The notes under the pieces: model-generated
Database searches by the model: none
Seen by the model: only the letters and a program-made list of their open reading frames with translations
What the model was told of the DNA's origin: nothing
Made by a program: the position numbers and the translations under genes
Part shown: positions 1 to 4,279 of the stretch, in pieces
Layout of the letters: the number at the start of each line of letters is the position of its first letter
How positions within the stretch are numbered: position 1 is the first letter of the stretch
DNA from: an uncultured bacterium
GTDB taxonomy: Bacteria > Bacteroidota > Bacteroidia > CAILMK01
Assembly: GCA_903835275.1 (NCBI GenBank)
Contig: CAILMK010000760.1
Location: 1 to 5,394, forward strand
Length of the DNA stretch: 5,394 nt
Direction: 5' to 3'

Positions 1-2
1 AT

Positions 3-122
3 GCAGTTGCAGCCGATCTTGGATTCTTAGATGCAGATGTGTTGATGTTTGAAGTTTCCAAAGCCGCACGAAGTGTTGACTATGTTATGGATTTGACCTG
101 GCACAGAATTGAACAGGGATGA
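3..122 (+). CDS. C-terminal tail of an unidentified plus-strand ORF, partial at the left edge
   Basis: A plus-strand frame is open from the window edge through 39 codons to a TGA at 120-122. The residues read like ordinary protein (for example [20 protein letters not shown], then a segment with DYVMDL). I do not recognise the family. The last ~6 codons lie in sequence that is still homologous to antisense scoB, so the true protein probably extended differently beyond about base 104 and this stop may be artificial. The minus strand also has an open frame over part of the same stretch, so coding on plus is an inference from residue composition. It could be the end of a real neighbouring gene joined to broken scoB, or sequence brought in by a chimeric assembly. 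Confidence is low because only ~100 bases are visible. Confidence 0.25.
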   Translation, partial: AVAADLGFLDADVLMFEVSKAARSVDYVMDLTWHRIEQG

Positions 123-359
123 ACCATTCAGAAAAGTAACGGTTTCCTTGCCTGCATTGATGAGGTCAGGATCTACTTCTTCTTCAGTAGGCCATGGACC
201 CATACCTAACAAGCCGTTTTCCGAGTGCAATATCACTGTCATTCCAGCAGGAATATAATTTGCCACTAAGGTGGGACTTCCGATGCCAAGGTTTACGTAA
301 TATCCGTCCTGTAATTCCTGGGCTATTCTTTTTGCTATTCCGAATTTATCTAGTGCCAT
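27..359 (-). CDS. scoB: Succinyl-CoA:3-oxoacid CoA-transferase subunit B, truncated/broken 3' half
   Basis: This is the N-terminal half of the SCOT beta subunit, which with subunit A moves CoA between succinyl-CoA and acetoacetate in the cytoplasm (ketone body use or acetoacetate activation). The family opening is clear: IAKRIAQEL near residues 8-16, [19 protein letters not shown] at 19-37, and LHSENGLLG at 44-52. The last is the CoA-transferase family signature, whose Glu47 forms the acyl-CoA thioester intermediate. The region [19 protein letters not shown] (63-81) is also normal. After FNS (83-85) homology stops: the usual SFAMIRGGH-type continuation is in none of the three minus-strand frames, and the ORF ends at 110 aa, whereas the family is about 215-220 aa. 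A single-base frameshift therefore does not explain it; a junction near bases 100-105 does. The ATG at 357-359 gives the standard MALDK-type N-terminus. It is last in the scoA-GNAT-scoB operon. As shown it cannot make an active enzyme. Confidence 0.85.
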   Translation of the reverse strand: MALDKFGIAKRIAQELQDGYYVNLGIGSPTLVANYIPAGMTVILHSENGLLGMGPWPTEEEVDPDLINAGKETVTFLNGSSLFNSVPGQIHNIVNTSCGFGNFKHQHICI

Positions 360-381
360 GTTGTCAATGTGATAATTTGAT

Positions 382-395
382 TCCGCCGCGGCGGA
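382..395. repeat. Perfect 14-bp GC palindrome in the GNAT-scoB gap
   Basis: TCCGCCGCGGCGGA equals its own reverse complement and sits in an otherwise AT-rich 57-bp gap between the GNAT stop and the scoB start, 22 nt upstream of the scoB ATG. In RNA it could form a tight hairpin or a dimerisation site. There is no T-run on either side, so it is not a standard intrinsic terminator. It could be a dispersed REP-like palindrome, a protein-binding site, or an element tuning scoB expression; the sequence alone does not decide. Confidence 0.6.
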
Positions 396-416
396 TGCTA
401 ATTTATAGTTTAATAT

Positions 417-1064
417 TTAGTTTTTAACAAGTTGTTTTTTCATTGAATAAGTTACCTTGTCTTCCCGGTCTATAACCCAGCCGTTTCGTTTATAGGATTT
501 AATGGCCCTATCATTATCCTTGCGTACTGTCAGGTGCATTTGTGTAAATCCACGTTTCAATGCTTCTGCCTCCGCTGCTTCCTGCAACTGGCTACCGAAA
601 CCTTTTCCATAATAATCAGGGGAAATTCCAATGCCGACAATACCAACGCTTCTTTCTCTTCTTATCGTATTAGCCTTAGGTGTGGAAGATGTCTTTTTTT
701 TCGGAGGGAAAATTTTACGCTTTATATTTTTGAAAATAAGTTTGTAGTTTTTTGAAAGCTCCGGATGAAAAAGCAGCCAGGGTTTCAGCATGATTCCTTT
801 GATGGCTTCTTTAAAAGCATATTGTATGGTGGCGGAAGTGGAGCCCATTTCTGTATTTCCATCTACCATCAGGCAACCGCAATAACCTACGGGTTTGTTG
901 TTATCAAGGATACAAAGAATAAATTTTTTATCGTCACTAAGATACCACTCCAAACTTTTGCGCACAAAATCCATCCCCACTTTTGTGGTGAAGGAATCCG
1001 GAAAAGCAGCACTATGCACTTTAGCCAGTTCCTTTAAATCGTCTTTTGTTGCAAATCGTATCAT
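417..1064 (-). CDS. GNAT family N-acetyltransferase
   Basis: This is a predicted cytoplasmic acetyl-CoA-dependent N-acetyltransferase of 215 aa; the substrate cannot be read from sequence. The N-terminal GNAT strand and helix are IRFATKDDLKELAKVHSAAF (2-21). Motif A, the acetyl-CoA pyrophosphate loop, is VGIVGIGISPDYYGKGFGSQL (140-160), with GKGFGS at 153-158; a Tyr (152) replaces the usual Gln/Arg at the start of the loop. Motif B is NDRAIKSYKRNGW (184-196), with Tyr191 in the usual general-acid position. The protein is longer than a minimal ~150-aa GNAT because of an insertion at about residues 72-137, with a hydrophobic helix-like part (KGIMLKPWLLFH) and a very basic stretch (about 108-124). 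The ATG at 1062-1064 lies 3 nt after the scoA stop, which suggests one mRNA and coupled translation. The position between the two SCOT subunit genes is unusual. Family assignment is firm; role unknown. Confidence 0.9.
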   Translation of the reverse strand: MIRFATKDDLKELAKVHSAAFPDSFTTKVGMDFVRKSLEWYLSDDKKFILCILDNNKPVGYCGCLMVDGNTEMGSTSATIQYAFKEAIKGIMLKPWLLFHPELSKNYKLIFKNIKRKIFPPKKKTSSTPKANTIRRERSVGIVGIGISPDYYGKGFGSQLQEAAEAEALKRGFTQMHLTVRKDNDRAIKSYKRNGWVIDREDKVTYSMKKQLVKN

Positions 1065-1067
1065 GAA

Positions 1068-1760
1068 TTATTTTCTTACAGTCCTGCGTTCAATTCTTTT
1101 CTCATAATTCACACCCTGGAATATGCGCTGCACGAAAATTCCGGGGGTGTGGATATGGTTTGGATCAAGCTCTCCCGGTTCCACCAGTTCTTCTACTTCG
1201 GCTATGGTTATTTTTCCTGCGGTAGCCATCATCGGATTGAAATTCCTGGCAGTTCCCTTGTATATCAGGTTGCCAAGTTTATCACCTTTCCATGCCTTGA
1301 CAATAGCGAAATCAGCCGTGAGTCCATGCTCCAGAAGATGCGGTTTTCCATCAAATACGCGGACTTCCTTTCCCTCGGCAACTTCTGTTCCATAACCGGC
1401 AGGAGTAAAGAATGCAGGAATCCCTGCACCGCCGGCACGACAGCGTTCTGCCAGAGTACCCTGCGGAATAAGCTCCACTTCCAGTTCCCCGCTGAGTAGC
1501 TGCCTTTCAAATTCAGCATTTTCCCCAACATAAGAAGAGATCATTTTTTTTACCTGTTTTTGCTGAAGCATCAGGCCTATGCCAAAATCATCCACACCGG
1601 CGTTATTGCTGATGCAGGTCAGATCCATGTTTTTTTTCTTTACGAGCGCTGTAATGCAGTTTTCAGGAATACCACACAGCCCGAAACCTCCGAGCATGAG
1701 CGTTGCACCATCAAATACATCTTTTACAGCTTCATCAGCATTGGCAAATACCTTATTCAT
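1068..1760 (-). CDS. scoA: Succinyl-CoA:3-oxoacid CoA-transferase subunit A
   Basis: This is the SCOT alpha subunit, forming with scoB the enzyme that transfers CoA from succinyl-CoA to acetoacetate or a related 3-oxoacid. It is 230 aa, full length for the family. The N-terminal CoA-transferase family I signature is intact (DG at 17-18, then [13 protein letters not shown], 21-33). The conserved blocks [15 protein letters not shown] (51-65), SSYVGEN (75-81), [21 protein letters not shown] (97-117) and FTPAGYGT (118-125) follow. Near the C-terminus come [19 protein letters not shown] (164-182), a family hallmark, and [15 protein letters not shown] (199-213). The ATG at 1758-1760 gives the standard start; its leader has no Shine-Dalgarno, as is usual in Bacteroidota. 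It is the first gene of the minus-strand operon, followed by the GNAT gene at 3 nt and then scoB. Because the visible scoB is broken, this subunit lacks its partner in the window as given. Confidence 0.96.
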   Translation of the reverse strand: MNKVFANADEAVKDVFDGATLMLGGFGLCGIPENCITALVKKKNMDLTCISNNAGVDDFGIGLMLQQKQVKKMISSYVGENAEFERQLLSGELEVELIPQGTLAERCRAGGAGIPAFFTPAGYGTEVAEGKEVRVFDGKPHLLEHGLTADFAIVKAWKGDKLGNLIYKGTARNFNPMMATAGKITIAEVEELVEPGELDPNHIHTPGIFVQRIFQGVNYEKRIERRTVRK

Positions 1761-1779
1761 CCCGTTTAGTTTATTCGTG

Positions 1780-1787
1780 CAAAGCTA
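1780..1787 (-). promoter_or_regulatory. Putative Bacteroidota -7 box for the scoA operon
   Basis: On the minus strand this reads TAGCTTTG, matching the Bacteroidota sigma-factor -7 consensus TAnnTTTG. It lies 19 nt upstream of the scoA ATG, which would give a leader of roughly a dozen bases. I see no good -33 TTG/TTTG element at the expected spacing, so the call rests on one element and its position. Confidence 0.4.
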
Positions 1788-1812
1788 TAAAAAGAAAGGC
1801 ACTTTTTGCGGA

Positions 1813-1844
1813 TTGCTGCCATATCCGAAAATTATGTATTTTTG
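1813..1844 (+). promoter_or_regulatory. Putative Bacteroidota promoter for the lipoprotein gene
   Basis: TATTTTTG at 1837-1844 matches the -7 consensus TAnnTTTG, and a TTG at 1813-1815 lies 21 nt upstream, within the range described for the -33 element in this phylum. The inferred transcript start would be about 20-25 nt before the lipoprotein ATG at 1874. It is back to back with the scoA box, so the 113-bp gap appears to serve both directions. Confidence 0.45.
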
Positions 1845-1873
1845 TAAATAGATATTTTAAACCAAACAGAAAA

Positions 1874-2695
1874 ATGAAAAAGCTCAGTTTTATCCTTTGT
1901 ATCCTTGCTGTTACCATCTGGTCTTGTAGCAAGAAGTCAGATCCTCCATCAACTGCCAGTACAACTAACGGTACAACTACGTCAGGTACCACAACAACAT
2001 CTACCACTAGCACAGGTACTAATTGCGAACTGGCAACCATAACCAAAGCTGGTGGCTATCTGGAAACATTTGTTTATAATGGCAGTGATATGATTATCGA
2101 GCGCAAAGTAAGGCAAAGTACCAGTTCAATTCCTTATGAAGATACCATGGGTTATAATTCTAACGGGAGCTTGTATTATATAAAATTGAATGGTCCCGGC
2201 AATTACCGCATATTGTATTATGCAAAGAATAAGACTTTGAAAGAAGTTGACGAATGGGATATAAGCCATCCAAGTGGTCCTAAGTATGTTTATTATTATG
2301 ATAGTTTGTCCGGAACAAAACCAAAAACGGTATATTATACGGATGCCACGCTCCCTTATGATCACACAGACATTACCTATGATGGCAACGGTAACGTGAT
2401 CCAGACCACGGAAAAGAATACAAGCTTAAAGATCATGAGTTATGAAAAGTATGAATATGATACCAAGGTTAATAACATGTCCTTGCAACTCAGGTTTGTT
2501 TATTCAGCCCTGGCCTTTGCCACCTGGGGGCCTAATAACTGTACCAAGATCACTTCTTACGATCAGTTTAATTCAGTTACGGAAACCGATAACTATAAGT
2601 ATACTTATGACGCAAACGGTCATCCTTTATCCAGTGCGTTTTCCAGCTCAGTTGGTATAAGTGAGACAGATAGCTTTACATATCATTGCAAATAA
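1874..2695 (+). CDS. Lipoprotein with Thr/Ser linker and YD-repeat-like domain
   Basis: This is a predicted envelope lipoprotein of 273 aa and unknown function. I chose the ATG at 1874 because it starts a typical signal peptide, MKKLSFILCILAVTIWSC, with lipid-attachment Cys18. The frame is open further upstream, but that extension reads through the promoter region and has no signal peptide. The mature part starts CSKKSDPP, which is not the acidic motif linked to surface export in Capnocytophaga, so which side of the outer membrane it faces is open. Residues 26-50 are a low-complexity Thr/Ser/Gly linker. The remainder is rich in Tyr/Asp/Asn/Gly with degenerate YD-type units: YNGSDMIIE (68-76), YNSNGSLYYI (94-103), YDGNGNVIQTT (169-179) and YDANGHPLS (245-253). 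These resemble RHS/YD repeats, which form beta-sheet shells, but there is no RHS core or toxin end. The leader is A-rich with no Shine-Dalgarno. The gene is divergent from scoA, and no clear terminator follows it. Confidence 0.85.
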   Translation: MKKLSFILCILAVTIWSCSKKSDPPSTASTTNGTTTSGTTTTSTTSTGTNCELATITKAGGYLETFVYNGSDMIIERKVRQSTSSIPYEDTMGYNSNGSLYYIKLNGPGNYRILYYAKNKTLKEVDEWDISHPSGPKYVYYYDSLSGTKPKTVYYTDATLPYDHTDITYDGNGNVIQTTEKNTSLKIMSYEKYEYDTKVNNMSLQLRFVYSALAFATWGPNNCTKITSYDQFNSVTETDNYKYTYDANGHPLSSAFSSSVGISETDSFTYHCK

Positions 2696-2741
2696 CCTGG
2701 ACATTTTACATTGATGTGCCTACATATATTTCCATTTTATG

Positions 2742-2749
2742 TAACTTTG
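2742..2749 (+). promoter_or_regulatory. Putative -7 box for the bacilliredoxin gene
   Basis: TAACTTTG matches TAnnTTTG and lies 40 nt upstream of the bacilliredoxin ATG. The nearest TTG upstream (2711-2713) is 28 nt away, farther than usual for a -33 element, so the promoter call is tentative. It does suggest that the gene has its own promoter rather than only reading through from the lipoprotein gene. Confidence 0.35.
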
Positions 2750-2789
2750 TTGCGTAAAATGATGTTTAACCCATTATAAAATTAATAGT

Positions 2790-3224
2790 ATGCCATATCC
2801 AGAAGAATTAGTAAGTCCGATGCGTGCAGACCTCACCATCGCTGGCTTCAATGAATTAAAAACAGCTGAAGCAGTGGATGCTGCCCTTAAAAATACTGAA
2901 GGCACTGCACTTGTAGTTGTAAATTCCGTTTGCGGATGCGCGGCTGGAAATGCCCGTCCCGGCGTTAAAATGTCCCTTCAATCCGATGCGAAACCCGACA
3001 GGTTGCTGACGGTTTTTGCCGGGCAAGACCTTGACGCGGTGAATGAAGCAAGGAAATTTATGTTCCCTTACCCGCCATCCTCCCCGAGCATTGCTTTGTT
3101 TAAAGACGGCAAATTGGTGCATTTTATTGAAAGGCATCATATTGAAGGCCGTCCGGCGCAAATGATCGCGGAGAACTTGAAGGCTGCTTACGCGGAATAT
3201 TGCGGTACTGCAGTAGCTAACTAA
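2790..3224 (+). CDS. BrxA/BrxB family bacilliredoxin
   Basis: This is a thioredoxin-fold protein of 144 aa, the usual length for the YphP/YqiW (DUF1094) family. In Firmicutes these proteins remove bacillithiol from S-bacillithiolated proteins after oxidative stress. The N-terminus MPYPEELVSPMRADLTIAGF is characteristic. The active site is VVNSVCGCAAGNARPG (43-58) with Cys48-Gly-Cys50, the family's unusual CGC motif in place of CxxC. The segment FPYPPSSPSIALFKDGK (92-108) holds the expected cis-Pro loop at Pro99, followed by VHFIERHHIEGRP. The start at 2790 is fixed by the conserved MPYPEE opening. It has its own likely -7 box upstream and an intrinsic terminator downstream, so it is probably monocistronic. 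The paralogue (BrxA or BrxB) cannot be told from this sequence. The presence of this family fits organisms that make bacillithiol, as many Bacteroidota are thought to do. Confidence 0.94.
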   Translation: MPYPEELVSPMRADLTIAGFNELKTAEAVDAALKNTEGTALVVVNSVCGCAAGNARPGVKMSLQSDAKPDRLLTVFAGQDLDAVNEARKFMFPYPPSSPSIALFKDGKLVHFIERHHIEGRPAQMIAENLKAAYAEYCGTAVAN

Positions 3225-3249
3225 GTATTCAATTACTGAAATAATAATC

Positions 3250-3276
3250 GGGCGGACTTAGGTTCGCCCTTTTTTT
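3250..3276 (+). terminator. Intrinsic terminator after the bacilliredoxin gene
   Basis: GGGCGGA (3250-3256) pairs with TTCGCCC (3263-3269) in a 7-bp stem with one G-U pair and a 6-nt loop (CTTAGG), followed directly by seven Ts (3270-3276). It lies 25 nt after the bacilliredoxin stop, where a terminator is expected. Confidence 0.88.
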
Positions 3277-3290
3277 GGCTTGATACCAAA

Positions 3291-3413
3291 TCCCTCACCC
3301 CCGGCCCCTCTCCACATGGAGAGGAGAGTAGCTCGAACAATTAAAAGTAGGGAGTTTTGAGTTAAAGTCCTTCTCCATAGGGAGAAGTTCGCCCCGGCGA
3401 ATAGGATGAGGGA
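3291..3413. repeat. Hairpin-rich repeat element with short terminal inverted repeats
   Basis: The element is bounded by TCCCTCA (3291-3297) and TGAGGGA (3407-3413), which are exact reverse complements; over 10 bp, 9 positions pair. Inside are three hairpins: 3307-3324 (CCTCTCCA, 2 nt, TGGAGAGG), 3370-3387 (CTTCTCC, ATAG, GGAGAAG) and 3388-3401 (TTCGCC, CC, GGCGAA). The pattern of CCCTCACCCC, then GCCCCTCTCC, then a mirrored GGAGAGG resembles dispersed intergenic repeats I associate with Bacteroidota and several other phyla; this comes from memory, not a search. No ORF lies inside. It could be a small non-autonomous element or a REP-like structural repeat. Confidence 0.7.
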
Positions 3414-3417
3414 AAAA

Positions 3418-3442
3418 GGGTAACTACAAGGACCGCCCCTAC
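3418..3442. repeat. Degenerate palindromic module
   Basis: GGGTAACTACAAGG followed by ACCGCCCCTAC looks like a decayed copy of a palindromic dispersed repeat of the form GGGCGACCACAAGGGTCGCCC plus CTAC that I recall from many environmental genomes. Only the outer GGG/CCC pairs and a wobble pair survive, so little stem remains. The identification is from memory and tentative. Confidence 0.35.
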
Positions 3443-3444
3443 AG

Positions 3445-3452
3445 TAATTTTG
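3445..3452 (+). promoter_or_regulatory. Possible -7 box for the AlbA_2 gene
   Basis: TAATTTTG matches TAnnTTTG and lies 34 nt before the TTG start at 3487. No -33 TTG is visible at the right distance, and the box lies within repeat sequence, so it may be chance in AT-rich DNA. Confidence 0.25.
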
Positions 3453-3455
3453 CCG

Positions 3456-3481
3456 TAATTCGTAATTTCTAATTCGTAATT
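3456..3481 (+). repeat. Direct repeat of TAATTCGTAATT, two copies
   Basis: TAATTCGTAATT occurs at 3456-3467 and again at 3470-3481, giving a 14-bp period. The second copy ends 5 nt before the TTG start codon of the AlbA_2 gene, so the repeat forms almost all of the immediate leader of that gene. Confidence 0.75.
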
Positions 3482-3486
3482 GAATT

Positions 3487-4113
3487 TTGTCTAACTACAT
3501 CCAAAGCCTCATCCATCAGGGAGAAGGACAGCAGCTTGATTTCAAGTATGAGGTCATCAATTCTTCCAAGATCGCCAAGACGCTGGTGGCATTTGCCAAT
3601 ACAGATGGCGGCACCTTGCTCATTGGCGTCAAGGATAACGGCAAAGTGATAGGTGTAGCCTCTGAGGAGGAAGTATTCATGATAGAACTGGCGGCGGAGC
3701 GTTATTGCAATCCTGCTGTGAAGGTCGAAATGAAAACCTGGGAGCTCGACGGAAAGGCAGTCCTCGAGGTATATGTGCCGCCCTCTGCGGAAAAACCACA
3801 CTATGCAAAGGATGAACACGGCAAATGGTTGGTGTACGTGCGCCGCGCGGATGAAAATCTGCTCGCCAATAATGTACTGATAGAGGTTTACAAGCGTAAG
3901 AAGCAAGATAAAAGCACTATGGTGCGCTATGAAAAACCGGAAAAGATCTTATTTGAACACCTCGAAAAACACAGCACCATTACTTTCCAGGATTTTTACC
4001 GCCTTGCCAAGATACCTCCCTATATAGCAGAGCGCGTTTTGGTAAACCTCGTTTCCATAGGAATGATAAAAGTGCATATAACCCCGAAAGGGAATTTCTT
4101 TGCATTAAAGTAG
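3487..4113 (+). CDS. AlbA_2 (Schlafen-type) domain protein with C-terminal helical region, TTG start
   Basis: This is a predicted cytoplasmic nucleic-acid-binding protein of 208 aa. The N-terminal AlbA_2 domain (Pfam: putative DNA-binding, often labelled ATP-binding or transcriptional regulator) spans about residues 5-135. It shows GEGQQLDFKYE (12-22), the IAKTLVAFANTDGGTLLIGVKDNGKVIG block (29-56, with the hallmark FANTDGG and GVKDNG), EKPHYAKDEHGKWLVYVR (102-119) and the basic KRKK at 136-139. Residues 150-208 look like a winged-helix segment (ILFEHLEKHSTITFQDFYRL, then a helix and the IKVHITPKGNFFAL strands), which would add DNA contact. The start is TTG at 3487: an in-frame TGA lies at 3481-3483, no in-frame ATG occurs before residue 65, and the family usually starts just before YIQSLI-like sequence. 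The protein looks intact. The biological role is unknown; related proteins are common in Bacteroidota and need not be mobile-element linked. Confidence 0.88.
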   Translation: MSNYIQSLIHQGEGQQLDFKYEVINSSKIAKTLVAFANTDGGTLLIGVKDNGKVIGVASEEEVFMIELAAERYCNPAVKVEMKTWELDGKAVLEVYVPPSAEKPHYAKDEHGKWLVYVRRADENLLANNVLIEVYKRKKQDKSTMVRYEKPEKILFEHLEKHSTITFQDFYRLAKIPPYIAERVLVNLVSIGMIKVHITPKGNFFALK

Positions 4114-4124
4114 GAGATCTCATT

Positions 4125-4164
4125 TGACAGTAGTCAGAATTCAGTAGGAAATACTTTCCTGTCA
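4125..4164. other. Nested inverted repeat after the AlbA_2 gene
   Basis: TGACAG (4125-4130) and CTGTCA (4159-4164) are reverse complements, and AGGAAA (4146-4151), TAC, TTTCCT (4155-4160) forms a small hairpin that overlaps the right arm, so the two structures compete. There is no T-run, so this is at most a weak or factor-dependent terminator for the AlbA_2 gene. The rest of the 166-nt gap (4114-4279) holds no gene I can support. Confidence 0.3.
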
Positions 4165-4264
4165 TCCAGTAGGGAACTTGCCAGTGCTACAGAAGAGCTA
4201 GAAAAAAGGAAAATATATTTATTTACCATGAAAAGAGGTATTCATCTAAAGAAAATTTTTCCCC

Positions 4265-4272
4265 TAAATTTG
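4265..4272 (+). promoter_or_regulatory. Possible -7 box close to the RmuC-like start
   Basis: TAAATTTG matches TAnnTTTG and ends 7 nt before the ATG at 4280. If used, transcription would begin at or just before the start codon, giving a near-leaderless mRNA. No -33 TTG is seen at the expected spacing, so the call is tentative. Confidence 0.3.
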
Positions 4273-4279
4273 AAACATC

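Noticed and set aside
1123..1499. Plus-strand ORFs of 90-116 codons within scoA
   Set aside because: They are antisense to a strongly conserved enzyme gene and have no recognisable domain.
1703..1873. An upstream in-frame extension of the lipoprotein ORF that begins at an ATG at 1703
   Set aside because: It would overlap antisense scoA and the promoter region and would bury the signal peptide; the ATG at 1874 gives a clean lipoprotein signal.
2706..2744. TTACAT and ATGTAA inverted repeat between the lipoprotein and bacilliredoxin genes, considered as a terminator
   Set aside because: The arms are only 6 bp, AT-rich and 27 nt apart, with no T-run; chance is likely in this AT-rich gap.
3291..3481. 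A CRISPR array or insertion sequence
   Set aside because: There are no regularly spaced identical repeats with spacers and no transposase; the repeats are different short modules.
3469..3906. A 145-codon minus-strand ORF opposite the AlbA_2 gene
   Set aside because: It is a shadow of a well-recognised plus-strand gene and its residues match no family I know.
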